From the NCBI RefSeq assembly GCF_018383585.1, contig NZ_JAHAMK010000007.1, forward strand, positions 89,680-153,679: a stretch of 64,000 nt of DNA. Direction: 5' to 3'. A program made the translations under genes and the position numbers. Positions 14,216-24,829 of the stretch are shown here, piece after piece. Origin of the DNA: Microvirga sp. 3-52 (GTDB lineage: Bacteria > Pseudomonadota > Alphaproteobacteria > Rhizobiales > Beijerinckiaceae). Below the pieces are notes generated by a model. The model saw only the letters and a program-made list of their open reading frames with translations. It did not search any database and was not told where the DNA came from. Every line of letters starts with the position of its first letter. Positions within the stretch are counted from its first letter, which is position 1.

Positions 14216-17200
14216 TCTCGAAGTTCTTCATCGACCGGCCGATCTTCGCATCGGTTCTTTCCATCGCCATCGTGCTCATCGGCCTCATCGCAATGCGGGT
14301 CCTCCCCGTCGCGCAGTATCCCGAGATCGTGCCGCCTCAAGTCGTGGTTTCTGCCACCTATCCGGGAGCAAGTGCCGAAACCATCGCCGAGACCGTCGCG
14401 GCGCCCCTGGAGCAGCAGGTCAACGGGGTCGAGAACATGATCTACATGCAATCGACCTCCACCGGTTCGGGGACCATGAGCCTGTCTGTGTACTTCCAGA
14501 CCGGCACGGATGCCGACCAGGCCACCATCAACGTCAACAATCGTGTCCAGCGCGCGACGGCGGTCCTGCCCGAGGAGGTGCGGAGGCAGGGCGTGACGGT
14601 GACCAAACGGTCTTCTTCGATCCTGCAGATCGTGGCCTTGTCCTCCCCCGATAGGCGTTTCGACACGATCTATATTTCCAATTACGCGCTCATCAACATC
14701 ATCGACGAACTGCGCCGCACGCCCGGCGTCGGCGATGCTTCGCTCTTCGGGGCCTCGGACTATTCCATGCGCATCTGGCTTCGGCCCGACAAAGTCGCGC
14801 AGTACAATCTGACCCCGGGTGACGTTGCCGCCGCCATCCGCGACCAGAACGCACAATTTGCGGCCGGGCGCTTTGCGGAGGAGCCGACGCCGGGGCGGCA
14901 GGCCTTCACCTATTCGGTCACGACTCAGGGCCGCTTCGCGGATCCCCGCGAGTTCGAGCAGATCGTCCTGCGCTCCGACGAGAACGGCGGCGCACTGCGG
15001 CTGAAGGACGTCGCGCGGGTCGAACTCGGTTCGCTGAACTACTCTACCGTCGCAACCCTGAACGGGGCTCCGACGGTGCCGATCGGGATCTATCTCCAGC
15101 CTGACGCCAATGCTCTCGACGTCTCGGGGGCCGTCGATGCGGCGATGAGCCGGCTCGCGCAGCGATTTCCTGACGGATTGCGGTACGATGTGCCGTACAA
15201 CACGACGAGGTTCATCGAAGTTTCCATCGAGGAGGTGGTCAAGACTTTCATCGAAGCCATCGTGCTGGTCGTGATCGTAGTCTTCCTCTTCCTGCAGAGC
15301 TGGCGCGCAACCCTGATCCCGCTTCTGGCTGTGCCGGTGTCCATCATCGGCACCTTTGCCGGCATGTACCTGCTCGGCTTCTCGGTCAACCTGCTCACGC
15401 TTTTCGGGCTCATCCTCGCCATCGGCATTGTGGTCGACGACGCCATCATCGTGCTGGAGAACGTCGAACGCATCATGACGACGGAACATAAGCCACCACG
15501 AGAGGCCGCCATTCAGGCCATGCAGGAGGTCAGTGGGCCCGTTATTGCCGTCGTACTTGTGCTCTGCGCCGTTTTTATCCCTGTGTCTTTCCTCGGCGGT
15601 CTGGCCGGCGAACTGTACCGGCAGTTTGCTGTGACCATAGCGGTCTCGGTGGTGATTTCCGGGATCGTGGCGCTCACGTTGACCCCTGCCTTGTGCGCGC
15701 TTCTCCTCAAGGCGGGGCACAGCGAGCCATGGTGGCCGTTCCGCGTGTTCAATCGAGGTTTCGATTGGGTGACGCGCACCTTTACCTCCGGCACGGCCTT
15801 TTTCCTGCGCCACGCCTTTATCGCCGTGGTTCTTATCGCCGGGATGCTCGGTGCCACCTGGTGGCTATTCGAGCGGGTGCCGGGCGGGCTTGTGCCGGCC
15901 GAGGATCTGGGAAACGTTTTCGTCGTGACGGCGCTCCCGCCCGCGGCGTCCCTCGATCGCACCCTCGACATTACCGCGAAGGTGAGCGAGGAGCTCAAGC
16001 GTAATCCCACCGTCGCCGACGTGGTGACGATAGCCGGGTTCGATCTCCTGTCCGGCGTCCAGAAAACCAACGCCGGCGTATCCTTCGTGACCCTTACGGA
16101 TTGGTCGGAGCGAACCGACCCGCGACTCGACGCGCGCAATCTCGCTCCGGCTTTCGCCGCTCTCAACGTAAACTTCCGTGATGGGATCGTCGTCGGGTTC
16201 AACCCGCCGCCGATCACGGGCATGAGCACGACCGGCGGCTTCGAGTTCTACCTGCAGGACCGGTCAGGCGGGAGTCTCGAGAACCTCTCGCAAGCGGCGC
16301 AGCGGGTGGTTCAGGCGGCCGGGCAGCGGCCGGAACTCTCGGGCGTCTCCACGACCTTCAACACCAATGTGCCGCAGTACCGGATCGATGTCGACCGCGA
16401 CAGGGCAAAGGCGCTCGGCGTTCCGATCTCGGCCATCTTCGACACGATGCAGAGCACGTTCGGCAGCCTTTACGTGAATGATTTCAGCCTGTTCGGACGG
16501 ACCTATCGTGTAAGCCTGTCCTCCGAACCCGAGTTCCGGATGAGCCCGAACGATCTGCAGCACGTGTTCGTCCGGTCCGACAATGGCACCATGGTTCCAC
16601 TCAACGTCCTGCTGTCCACCTCACGCATCGTCGGGCCTGACGTGGTCGATCGGTTCAATGTGTTCCCGGCAGCGAAGATCCAGGGCAATCCGGCTCCGGG
16701 TTTCTCCTCCGGGCAGGCGATTGCCGCAATCGAACAGGTGGTGTCGCAGAATCTGTCGTCCGACTATTCCATCGGCTGGACGGGGTCGGCCTATCAGGAA
16801 CTGCAATCGGCCGGGACCGGATCGCAGGGATTCCTCTTGGGTCTGGTGATGGTGTTCCTGATCCTGGCCGCACAATATGAGCGCTGGTCCCTCCCGTTCG
16901 CCGTCATCACGGCCGTACCTTTCGCCGTCTTCGGTGCCATTCTGGCCATCTGGTTGCGCGGCATCGAGAACGACCTCTATTTCCAGGTCGGACTCGTCAC
17001 CCTCATCGGGCTGGCGGCCAAGAATGCGATCCTGATCGTCGAGTTCGCAGCCGAGCGGTATCGGGCAGGAGAAACCGTCTACGATGCGGCCTTGGATGCA
17101 GCCCGTCTCCGGTTCCGCCCGATCGTGATGACCTCTCTCGCCTTCATCCTCGGTGTCGTGCCGCTCGCAATCTCGACAGGGGCAGGCTCGGCAAGCCGTC

Positions 17201-17361
17201 ATTCGGTGGGCACCGGCGTCATCGGAGGCATGCTGGCGGCCACCTTTCTCGCCATTCTATTCGTCCCGCTGTTCTTCCGTCTTGTGACGCGGGAACGCCA
17301 GCCGGTTGGAAAGGCGGCCGCACCGGTCATGCCCGAATCTGCGCCTGCTAAAGAGGTCTAG
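14212..17361 (+). CDS. RND multidrug efflux pump, AcrB/MexB (HAE1) family
   Basis: 1049 residues, full length for the HAE1 family, 12 transmembrane helices with two large periplasmic loops. Starts with [27 protein letters not shown], the standard first helix. The proton relay is intact: the DD pair in [19 protein letters not shown] in helix 4 and Lys in [14 protein letters not shown] in helix 10. Substrates cannot be read from sequence. Translated coupled to the adaptor gene. Confidence 0.95.
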   Translation: MISKFFIDRPIFASVLSIAIVLIGLIAMRVLPVAQYPEIVPPQVVVSATYPGASAETIAETVAAPLEQQVNGVENMIYMQSTSTGSGTMSLSVYFQTGTDADQATINVNNRVQRATAVLPEEVRRQGVTVTKRSSSILQIVALSSPDRRFDTIYISNYALINIIDELRRTPGVGDASLFGASDYSMRIWLRPDKVAQYNLTPGDVAAAIRDQNAQFAAGRFAEEPTPGRQAFTYSVTTQGRFADPREFEQIVLRSDENGGALRLKDVARVELGSLNYSTVATLNGAPTVPIGIYLQPDANALDVSGAVDAAMSRLAQRFPDGLRYDVPYNTTRFIEVSIEEVVKTFIEAIVLVVIVVFLFLQSWRATLIPLLAVPVSIIGTFAGMYLLGFSVNLLTLFGLILAIGIVVDDAIIVLENVERIMTTEHKPPREAAIQAMQEVSGPVIAVVLVLCAVFIPVSFLGGLAGELYRQFAVTIAVSVVISGIVALTLTPALCALLLKAGHSEPWWPFRVFNRGFDWVTRTFTSGTAFFLRHAFIAVVLIAGMLGATWWLFERVPGGLVPAEDLGNVFVVTALPPAASLDRTLDITAKVSEELKRNPTVADVVTIAGFDLLSGVQKTNAGVSFVTLTDWSERTDPRLDARNLAPAFAALNVNFRDGIVVGFNPPPITGMSTTGGFEFYLQDRSGGSLENLSQAAQRVVQAAGQRPELSGVSTTFNTNVPQYRIDVDRDRAKALGVPISAIFDTMQSTFGSLYVNDFSLFGRTYRVSLSSEPEFRMSPNDLQHVFVRSDNGTMVPLNVLLSTSRIVGPDVVDRFNVFPAAKIQGNPAPGFSSGQAIAAIEQVVSQNLSSDYSIGWTGSAYQELQSAGTGSQGFLLGLVMVFLILAAQYERWSLPFAVITAVPFAVFGAILAIWLRGIENDLYFQVGLVTLIGLAAKNAILIVEFAAERYRAGETVYDAALDAARLRFRPIVMTSLAFILGVVPLAISTGAGSASRHSVGTGVIGGMLAATFLAILFVPLFFRLVTRERQPVGKAAAPVMPESAPAKEV

Positions 17362-17394
17362 GGATGGAGCAGGGCAGGCAATAACGCTCGGACG

Positions 17395-17769
17395 TCAGCG
17401 CTTGCGCAACCGCTCGATAGCTTCCTTGTGCACGGCGGGATCAACATCATATTCTTCCGCGAGGCGCTGGATCTCAGCTTGCCTCTCCTCGGCAGAGAGC
17501 TTGGGACTGAGGCTTGCGATGGCGGCCAGGAAGGAGGCGCCGGCAAAGACCGGATCGCGCCGTCTCGCGGTCTGATCACGCTCCTTCTTCAACTCCGCCT
17601 GACGCTGCTTATAGGTTTCGAGTGGTCCGAACGCCCGCAGGGCGCGATTGCGCAAGGCCTGGATCGGAAGGTCGTGCTCGCCGGCAATGTCAGGCAGGGC
17701 CTGGTCCGGATCTTCGCCGGCCAACAGGGCTTCGGCAAGTTCTTCGAGTGCGGATACAAACGGATCCAT
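17395..17769 (-). CDS. Hypothetical protein, all-helical
   Basis: 124 residues, acidic N-terminal half (FVSALEELAEALLAGEDPDQALPDIAGEHDLP) and a charged C-terminal half ending SAEERQAEIQRLAEEYDVDPAVHKEAIERLRKR. No signal or membrane segment. The C-terminal repeats of 'EEYDVDP' type look like small helical bundles, but no family is recognised. Convergent with the RND operon and divergent from the peptidase gene. Confidence 0.6.
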   Translation of the reverse strand: MDPFVSALEELAEALLAGEDPDQALPDIAGEHDLPIQALRNRALRAFGPLETYKQRQAELKKERDQTARRRDPVFAGASFLAAIASLSPKLSAEERQAEIQRLAEEYDVDPAVHKEAIERLRKR

Positions 17770-17885
17770 GGCGGCCCCTTCGAGTGATTTATCGTCAACG
17801 GATGGTGATCCGTTCGGTTCTGAGCAAAGTGTTGCCCACGGCTCAGGCTGACCAATAATCCCTGTGACCGATTCTTGCTTACCTC

Positions 17886-19961
17886 ATGTCACCAACCTCA
17901 ACGGATTCCACCATCATGGCCGAACTGATGCAGGAGCGCCCTGACCCTTATCTCTGGCTGGAGGATGTGGAGGGCGAGGAGGCGCTCGCCTGGGTGCGTG
18001 CTTACAACGAGACCACGAAAGCTGCCCTGTGCGATGCAGCCTTCGAGGCCGACAAACAGGCCCTCTACGAGATCTCGACGCGGCCGGACAATATTCCCTT
18101 CATCACCAGGCGGCGCGGCCAGCTCTACAACTTCTGGCAGGATGCCGCCCATGTGCGAGGCCTGTGGCGGCGCACCTCGATGGAAGAGTATCGCAAGGCG
18201 GATCCGTCCTGGGAGGCGGTGCTCGACATCGATGCGTTGGCCAGCGCCGAGCGCGAGGACTGGGTTTGGAAAGGCTGCGGCACACTCCAGCCGGAGCAGC
18301 GGTACGGCCTGGTCAGCCTGTCCCGTGGTGGCGCCGACGCCGTCGTGGTGCGCGAGTTCGACCTCGTCGAGAAGCGCTTCTTGGATGGTGGCTTCGCACT
18401 ACCGGAGGCCAAGGGAGGAGCGGCCTGGCTCGACAAGGATCAACTGCTGGTTTCCTCGACGCTGGGCGAGAATGCGGCGACCGCTTCAGGCTACCCACGC
18501 ACCGTCCGCCTGTGGAACCGCGGGTCTGACTTCACGCAGGCTCCCGTGCTCTTCGAAGGCGAGGCCAACGACATCTATATCTCGGCATCGGTCGACCTGG
18601 AGCCCGGTTACGAGCGCACTTTCTACCGTCGCCAAATCACCTTCGAGGAAGGGATCAGCTATCTTGCGCAGGAGGATGGCGCGCCGCTGCTCATCGACCT
18701 CCCGCTCGATGCCCGCTTCGATGTGGAGAAGGATTGGCTGGTCGTGAAGCTCAAGAGCGACTGGGCTCTGCCGGAGCGAACCTATCCGGCCGATGCCCTT
18801 CTGGTGATCAGCTTCTCCCGCTTCCTGGCAGGTGATCGCAGCTTCGAGATGTTGTTCGAGCCCGGTCCCAGACGGATCCTCTCCGGGTTCTGGTGGACCA
18901 AGTCCCGGCTGGTGCTGACGGTGCTCGACAATTTGGCAAGCCAGATCTGGCTCGGCACGCCAGGTGCAGACTGGCGCCTGGAACGCCTGCAGGGGCTGCC
19001 GGATACCGCATCGGTCCACACCATGTCGCTCGATTCGAGTCAGTTCGAACGCACGGATGAGTTCCTGCTGTCGATCTCGACCTTCATCGAGCCCACGAGA
19101 CTGGCTCTTGTTACCGAGGACAAGCGCATCGAGGTGCTCAAGGGATCTCCACCGGCCTTCGATGCTTCGGGTCTGGAGGTGACCCGATACGAGGCTGCAT
19201 CTGTGGACGGTGAACGCATTCCCTATTACCAGATCGGACCGAGAGAACAGGGCAGCCCACGCCCGACGGTGCTTTACGGCTATGGCGGATTCTCGGTCTC
19301 CATGACACCGGGCTATCTCGGTGGCATCGGGAAGACCTGGCTCGAGCGTGGCAATGTCTGGGTCGTGGCCAACATCCGTGGCGGTGGTGAGTTCGGGGCG
19401 GCGTGGCACAAGGCGGGCATGCGCGAAGGAAAGCGCCTGTCCCACGACGATTTCGCCGCCATTGCCCGGGACCTCGTGAAGCGTGGAGTCACTTCGGAAG
19501 AGCAGCTTGCGGCCTATGGCGGCTCGAATGGGGGGCTGCTCGTCGGCAACATGCTGACCCGCTATCCGGACCTGTTCGGTGCGATCTGGTGTACCGTGCC
19601 GCTTCTCGACATGCGGCGCTATACGAGGTTGCTGGCGGGGCCCAGCTGGGTGGCCGAATACGGCGATCCGGAACGGCCCGAGGATTGGGCCTATATGGCG
19701 GGGTTCTCAGCCTACCAGAATCTTGAGGAAGGGCGGACCTATCCCCCCGTTCTGCTCGTCACCTCACGACGCGATGACCGCGTTCATCCCGGCCATGCAC
19801 GCAAGATGGCGGCCAAACTCGCAGCCATGAAGCAGTCGGTCTTCTTCTACGAGCCCGATGATGGCGGGCACGGGGCCGCCAACAAGGAACAGGCGGCATT
19901 TCTCACGGCCTTGGGGCTTGCGTTTCTCAGGAAGACGCTTGCTGCCAAGGCGGGCGTCTGA
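17886..19961 (+). CDS. Prolyl oligopeptidase family serine peptidase (S9A-like)
   Basis: 691 residues. N-terminal PDPYLWLEDVEGEEALAWV is the typical opening of prolyl oligopeptidase-like enzymes, followed by a beta-propeller region (about 50-400) and a C-terminal alpha/beta-hydrolase domain. Catalytic Ser lies in YGGSNGGLLVGN, Asp in TSRRDDRVHPGH and His in DDGGHGAANK. Cytosolic, no signal peptide. It should cut short proline-containing peptides; the exact specificity is unknown. ATG 17886 is used; ATG 17916 is close to where family similarity begins and is an alternative. Confidence 0.88.
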   Translation: MSPTSTDSTIMAELMQERPDPYLWLEDVEGEEALAWVRAYNETTKAALCDAAFEADKQALYEISTRPDNIPFITRRRGQLYNFWQDAAHVRGLWRRTSMEEYRKADPSWEAVLDIDALASAEREDWVWKGCGTLQPEQRYGLVSLSRGGADAVVVREFDLVEKRFLDGGFALPEAKGGAAWLDKDQLLVSSTLGENAATASGYPRTVRLWNRGSDFTQAPVLFEGEANDIYISASVDLEPGYERTFYRRQITFEEGISYLAQEDGAPLLIDLPLDARFDVEKDWLVVKLKSDWALPERTYPADALLVISFSRFLAGDRSFEMLFEPGPRRILSGFWWTKSRLVLTVLDNLASQIWLGTPGADWRLERLQGLPDTASVHTMSLDSSQFERTDEFLLSISTFIEPTRLALVTEDKRIEVLKGSPPAFDASGLEVTRYEAASVDGERIPYYQIGPREQGSPRPTVLYGYGGFSVSMTPGYLGGIGKTWLERGNVWVVANIRGGGEFGAAWHKAGMREGKRLSHDDFAAIARDLVKRGVTSEEQLAAYGGSNGGLLVGNMLTRYPDLFGAIWCTVPLLDMRRYTRLLAGPSWVAEYGDPERPEDWAYMAGFSAYQNLEEGRTYPPVLLVTSRRDDRVHPGHARKMAAKLAAMKQSVFFYEPDDGGHGAANKEQAAFLTALGLAFLRKTLAAKAGV

Positions 19962-20267
19962 GGGATTCTCTCATTCAGCAGGGGATAACCTATGGCAAAA
20001 AAGGACCGTCTGTAGCCGTGGATCCCTTGATATTGCACCCTGCAATAGACACATAGGGACGAAGGAAACAGCCACCGGATCAAGGCCTTAAGCCTGATCC
20101 TCCCGGTCTCGGCCCGAACCTGGATGGGCCGGACAGCATCTCCAGGTGCAGTCCCCTAAAACATCCGAGCCTTCTGCGAGTTAATTCTGGTTGATGCCAG
20201 AGCGGCAGGTGCATCCATGAACGACGCTGGAGCAGCGGCAAACGCGCTCCACCATGCGGAACTTTGA
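19962..20267. other. Intergenic region before the SUV3-like helicase gene
   Basis: 306 bases with no convincing gene. GGATCAAGGC (20077-20086) and GCCTGATCC (20092-20100) form a hairpin with one bulged base, possibly the terminator of the peptidase gene, without a T-run. The rest presumably holds the helicase promoter. Confidence 0.4.
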
Positions 20268-22697
20268 ATGTCCAAAAAGTCTAAGGATCTTGTCAGCCTC
20301 AATCACCTGCCGGGAATCCTCCTTGCCAGCGCAGCCGAGTGCGAGCGCTGGATCGAGGCCGGGCTGATCCCTGTGGCGGAGCGTCGGACATTCCAGAAGC
20401 GTGGGCGTGCCTTCGAGGCTCCCATGTTCGATCCGGAGGTCGTTGCGCAACTGGCTGCCGAGGTGCCGGTATGGCGGGAGCAGGGGGGCGAGACCTTGAA
20501 GAGCGCACCCCACGGTCCCCGGCGTGGAGGCGAACAGCAGCCTCTCGACGATGCCGCCCATCGCCGTCGGCAGAGCGTTCTTGCGTCCGTTCGCCGAAAT
20601 ACGGGCCTCTACGTCGCTGAGGACATCCGCAGAACCGAGAGCGGCCGGTGGAAGCCGGAACGCGTCTTTGCGGGCTACAGGGTGGTGTTCAGCAAGCCGA
20701 TGCAGGTTTTGCCCGACAGCCCTCCCATCGATATCGCCATCGAGTTCGCCTTTGCCGAACCTCTTGAAGTGGCAGCGGTCGTGCTTGCACCGGCGCGCGT
20801 GGAGCATGCCGAGCTTGCTGCGGCGTCGGAAGTTCTCGAAGCCAAGATCGTTGAGCTGCGAGACGCGACCTTCGAGGCCTGCGCGCAGGAGCTGGCAAGC
20901 TGGCGCGAGGAGCTTGAGACCTATCTGGTTGCTTACGAGGATCCGGACGAGCGCCAAGCGATCCTCGGCGGCATCCAAGTCGCTCTCGAGAAGCTCGACC
21001 ACATCCATGCATCGGATAAGGGCGGTCCTGCGGGTGCAGGACGCAAGCTTCGGCAGAAGCTCGATGATTATCGTTCCAAGGCTGCTGCCAGGCGGCTGAG
21101 GCACCTGCGCGAGGCACAGATCCGTGAGGCGTCTGGGTACGAGCGCTATGCGGCGATCTTTCCCGTGGCACGATCCCTGAATCGCCGATTCCTGTTCCTT
21201 GCAGGGCCGACTAATTCGGGCAAGACCTACGAGGCCCTGAAGCTCGCGCGTGAGGCAGAGACGGCCGAGATCCTCTCACCCCTCCGGCTTCTCGCGCTCG
21301 AACACTACGAGCGCATGATCGAGGACGGGCTCCCGGCCGGCATGGTGACGGGTGAGGAGAGGGTGCTGCCGGAAGGCGCGACCCATATCGCCCGAACGAT
21401 CGAAACTCTGGATCTGCACCGCGCCGTCGATGTCTGCGTGATCGATGAGGTCCAAATGCTCGGTGATCCGAGCCGCGGCTGGGCTTGGACTCAGGCCATG
21501 ATCGGAGCGCCTGCAAAACTCGTTGTGCTGACCGGCGCACCGGAGGCAATTCCTCTCGTGGAGCATCTGCTCGCCATGACCGGAGAGCCGCTGGAGGTGA
21601 AGATCCTCAAGCGCAAGGGCAAGCTCCGTGTAGAAGGCGTGCCGGCGAATCTCACCAAGTTGTCTCGTGGTGATGCCGTCGTAGCCTTTACCCGCCGTGA
21701 CGTGCATGACCTGCGCACCCGTCTGGTTGCGGCCGGGCGAACGGTCGCGACCGTGTATGGGGCTCTGGGACCTGAAGTCCGCCGTGCGGAGGCTGCTCGT
21801 TTCCGCAACGGCGAGGCGGAAATCCTCGTCGCAACGGATGCGATCGGCATGGGGTTGAATATCGGACCGCTCAGGAGGGTCGTCTTTTCGACCATGCGCA
21901 AGTTCGATGGCGTGCGCGAGCGTCAGCTCACGGCCATGGAGATCAAGCAGATTGCCGGCCGGGCAGGGCGCTTCGGGCATCATGACGAAGGTGTCGTGAC
22001 GGCGTTGCCGGATGCAGGAGCCTATGCCCAGGTCGAAACAGTTATCGGCAATGCGCTCAAGGGCGATGCAGCGAAGTTGCGAGGCAAGGCTTTCGTGCGT
22101 CCGAACCAGGAGACGGTGTTGTCGGCGAGCGAGGTTTTGCAGACCGACCGGCTCGGACGCGTGCTCCGCCATCTGAACGACACGCTGGTCGCCGGTCATC
22201 CGGATCTGCGCATGGCCGATATGGAGGAGATGATCGCGCTGGCGACGCTCCTGGATACAGTGGACATGCCGATCCTCGATCGCCTGTCCTACGCGATGGC
22301 TCCAGTCGACGGGCGCGAGCAGCTAGCTGTCGAACTGCTGCTCGATTGGGCCCGGCAGCATGCCCTGCGTGGGCGTGTTCATGCGCCGGACTTCGGCGTG
22401 AACACGGATCTTCTGAAGCTGGAAGCCAGGGTGAAGATTGCCACCAGCTGGCTCTGGTTGGCTCAGCGCTATCCTGATGTCTTCGAGGAAGTTGAAGCCG
22501 TGGTCGACCTGCGGACAAGCCTCAACGCCAAAATCGAGGAAAAGCTTGTTGCGACCTCCGTCTCCCACCGTCGCAAGCCGGATGACAAATCCCGTCGCGA
22601 CAGGGGCACGAACACACAGCGGCAGAGAAAGAACCGGCGCGGCCGGGTTGAGGCCGATGCCGGTGAGGCGAAAGCCCAGCGCGTCAGGGGGCGGTAG
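20268..22697 (+). CDS. SUV3-like DEAD/DExH-box RNA helicase
   Basis: 809 residues. A unique N-terminal region (about 1-300) precedes the helicase core: Walker A GPTNSGKTYEAL, motif II IDEVQML (DEVQ), motif III TGAPEAIP, then the second RecA lobe with TDAIGMGLNIG and QIAGRAGRFG. Order and motifs match the mitochondrial SUV3 / bacterial SUV3-like family, 3'-5' RNA/DNA helicases that work with a 3' exonuclease in the mitochondrial degradosome. The C terminus is long, basic and Arg/Lys-rich, probably RNA-binding. The last 14 bases overlap the 3' end of the convergent amidohydrolase gene. Confidence 0.88.
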   Translation: MSKKSKDLVSLNHLPGILLASAAECERWIEAGLIPVAERRTFQKRGRAFEAPMFDPEVVAQLAAEVPVWREQGGETLKSAPHGPRRGGEQQPLDDAAHRRRQSVLASVRRNTGLYVAEDIRRTESGRWKPERVFAGYRVVFSKPMQVLPDSPPIDIAIEFAFAEPLEVAAVVLAPARVEHAELAAASEVLEAKIVELRDATFEACAQELASWREELETYLVAYEDPDERQAILGGIQVALEKLDHIHASDKGGPAGAGRKLRQKLDDYRSKAAARRLRHLREAQIREASGYERYAAIFPVARSLNRRFLFLAGPTNSGKTYEALKLAREAETAEILSPLRLLALEHYERMIEDGLPAGMVTGEERVLPEGATHIARTIETLDLHRAVDVCVIDEVQMLGDPSRGWAWTQAMIGAPAKLVVLTGAPEAIPLVEHLLAMTGEPLEVKILKRKGKLRVEGVPANLTKLSRGDAVVAFTRRDVHDLRTRLVAAGRTVATVYGALGPEVRRAEAARFRNGEAEILVATDAIGMGLNIGPLRRVVFSTMRKFDGVRERQLTAMEIKQIAGRAGRFGHHDEGVVTALPDAGAYAQVETVIGNALKGDAAKLRGKAFVRPNQETVLSASEVLQTDRLGRVLRHLNDTLVAGHPDLRMADMEEMIALATLLDTVDMPILDRLSYAMAPVDGREQLAVELLLDWARQHALRGRVHAPDFGVNTDLLKLEARVKIATSWLWLAQRYPDVFEEVEAVVDLRTSLNAKIEEKLVATSVSHRRKPDDKSRRDRGTNTQRQRKNRRGRVEADAGEAKAQRVRGR

Positions 22698-23862
22698 GCG
22701 CGAGCTCCTGTTCCACGAGCGCAACCCAGAAGGCGACGCCAGTCGGAATCGCGTCGTCGTTGAAATCATATGCCGTGTTGTGATGCAGGGCTCCGTCGAT
22801 GGCGGGTCCGTTGCCAAGCCACACATAGGCCCCGGGCGCGGCCTCGCTGAGGAAGGCAAAATCATCGCCCGCCGTTGAGGGCTCGAAATCCGTCACGACT
22901 TTGGACCCGCACACTGCTCGTGCCGCCTCGAGGGCACGGGCGGTGACATCCGCATGGTTGATGACCGGCGGTATGCGGCGGCGGAACTCGTATGAAGCCT
23001 CGATTCCGAACATGGCGGCGACGCCTCGCGCCAGCCGCTCGATTTCCATGTCAAGCTGATCGCGCACTGCCGCCGAATAGGCTCGCGCAGTTCCCCCGAT
23101 CTCAACGATATCCGGAATGACGTTGAGAGCCCGCGGATCGCCGGCCTGGACGGAACAGGCGCTCACCACGGCGGGCTGCAACGGATTGACGACCCGTCCT
23201 ACGATAGTCTGGAGCGCAGAGAGGAAGTGGCCGCCCGCCGTGATCGGATCCTTGCCGAGATGCGGCTTGGCTCCGTGGGTACCGACGCCCTTGAAGGTCA
23301 CCAGCCATGTATCCGACGAGGCAAGCTGCGGACCCGGGGTGACGGCCATCTCGCCGGTGTCCAGGCCCGGCATGTTGTGCAAACCGTAGACCGCGTCGCA
23401 GGGAAAGAGCTCGAAGAGCCCGTCTTCGACCATCTTCTTAGCCCCGCCGCGACCCTCCTCCGCCGGCTGGAAGATGAAATGCACCGTCCCTGAGAAATTG
23501 CGGGTCTTCGCCAGATGGCGCGCGGCCCCGAGCAGCAGGGTCGTATGCCCGTCATGGCCGCAGGCATGCATCTTTCCGGCGGACTTCGATTTATAGGGAC
23601 GTTCCGCCTGCTCCGGCATCGCCAGTGCATCCATGTCGGCACGAAGGCCGATGCTCCGGATGCCGTTGCCGACCTGCAGGGTCCCGACCACGCCCGTCTT
23701 GCCAAGGCCGCGGTGCACGCGAAGGCCGGCCTCCCCCAACAGAGAAGCCACGATCCCGCTCGTCCGCTCCTCCTCGAATCCCAGCTCCGGATGGGCATGG
23801 AGGTCTTGGCGGAGGTTGCGCAAGAATGGTAGGTCCGCCTGGATAAGGTCCTGTTGAGGCAT
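22684..23862 (-). CDS. M20 family metallo-amidohydrolase (hippurate / N-acyl amino acid hydrolase type)
   Basis: 392 residues. Typical opening LRQDLHAHPELGFEE, metal-binding HACGHDGHTT, the catalytic Glu pair in FQPAEEGRGG, and a dimerisation domain around 190-300; the C terminus carries TAGDDFAFLSEAAPGAYVWLGNG. The family hydrolyses amide bonds of N-acyl amino acids such as hippurate or indole-acetyl amino acids; the substrate is unknown. The start is ATG 23862 on family alignment. It lies between the helicase and the phosphoribosyltransferase, divergent from the latter. Confidence 0.9.
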   Translation of the reverse strand: MPQQDLIQADLPFLRNLRQDLHAHPELGFEEERTSGIVASLLGEAGLRVHRGLGKTGVVGTLQVGNGIRSIGLRADMDALAMPEQAERPYKSKSAGKMHACGHDGHTTLLLGAARHLAKTRNFSGTVHFIFQPAEEGRGGAKKMVEDGLFELFPCDAVYGLHNMPGLDTGEMAVTPGPQLASSDTWLVTFKGVGTHGAKPHLGKDPITAGGHFLSALQTIVGRVVNPLQPAVVSACSVQAGDPRALNVIPDIVEIGGTARAYSAAVRDQLDMEIERLARGVAAMFGIEASYEFRRRIPPVINHADVTARALEAARAVCGSKVVTDFEPSTAGDDFAFLSEAAPGAYVWLGNGPAIDGALHHNTAYDFNDDAIPTGVAFWVALVEQELAPTAP

Positions 23863-23958
23863 TGAGCTGTCGTCCTGGGTCTGCGGCCGGAAACGTTCGA
23901 TAACCCGGCGGGAGACCGGCCACAATCATCCTGTGCAGATCAAGGAAAGAGGCAAGCC

Positions 23959-24642
23959 ATGCAGCCCCACGACTTCTGGCAGGAGATCCATCCGCCTCGG
24001 ACCTTCGAGCGGCTGCCGGCCGACGGGCATCACGGGTTCTTCCCGGCCGAGTTCGACGACGGCCGTCAGTTGCGCCTTCCGATCCGCGAGCTGGCGGACA
24101 GGGAGCATGCCCTCGCGTCCCTCATCATCAACCAGGCCGGTTTCGCCGTCGAAGAGGCCCTGTGCGCCGGCCTCGCGGAAAAGGTGCGCCTCTTCGAGCC
24201 TGACGTCGTCGTCGGGCTGCCGACGTTGGGGCTCACCCTGGCCAGCGGAACGGCAAAGAATCTGGGACACAGCCGCTACGTCCCGCTCGGGACCTCCCGC
24301 AAGTTCTGGTACCGAGAGGAACTCTTCGTTCCTATGAGCTCCATTACCAGCCCGGAGCAGGTGAAGCGGCTGTATCTCGATCCGCGCATGCTGCCGTTGA
24401 TCGAAGGCCGGCGGGTCGTTCTCGTCGATGACGTGATCAGCAGCGGGCGCTCCGTGGTTGCAGCCCTGAGGCTTCTGGATGCCTGCGGAATCAAGCCTGT
24501 TGCCATCGGGGCGGGGATGCTGCAGACGGATGCCTGGCGGGAGCCACTTGCCGCGATCGACCTTCGGATGCCTGAACGGGTTGTGAGCGTCCTGCGGACG
24601 CCGCGCCTCAAGAAGATGGCAGGCGGATGGGTTCCCGAGTAG
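23959..24642 (+). CDS. Purine-type phosphoribosyltransferase
   Basis: 227 residues. The PRPP-binding signature VVLVDDVISSGRSVVAA lies at about residues 154-170, and a VVVGLPTLGLTLA segment is upstream, as in adenine/orotate PRTases. An unusual inserted segment SRKFWYREELFVPMSSITSPEQVKRLYLDP precedes the signature. It would attach a nucleobase to PRPP; the base is not determined. It lies 190 bases upstream of the ABC transporter and deaminase genes on the same strand, which suggests salvage of an imported base. Confidence 0.82.
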   Translation: MQPHDFWQEIHPPRTFERLPADGHHGFFPAEFDDGRQLRLPIRELADREHALASLIINQAGFAVEEALCAGLAEKVRLFEPDVVVGLPTLGLTLASGTAKNLGHSRYVPLGTSRKFWYREELFVPMSSITSPEQVKRLYLDPRMLPLIEGRRVVLVDDVISSGRSVVAALRLLDACGIKPVAIGAGMLQTDAWREPLAAIDLRMPERVVSVLRTPRLKKMAGGWVPE

Positions 24643-24829
24643 ACCATCTCTGTTTTGCAAGGTTTTTGGGCAGAATGGCAGTAAGGTGGGCAGCGTCCCT
24701 GCCGGGCAGGGCTTCCTCGAAGCCTTGGTTGTGCTAATGCGTGGTGCCGGCGGGGCCGTCATCGCCCTTGTGAAGGGTGTCGACACCCATTCCTTGGCTG
24801 TGGAACAATGAAACGCAGGAGGTTTTGAG

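Noticed and set aside
14014..15813. 599-codon open frame antisense to the RND pump genes
   Set aside because: Covers parts of two clear genes and has no domain.
24695..24712. CCCTGCC/GGCAGGG palindrome after the phosphoribosyltransferase gene
   Set aside because: The loop is a single base and there is no T-run, so it is not a plausible terminator; it may be a chance dyad.
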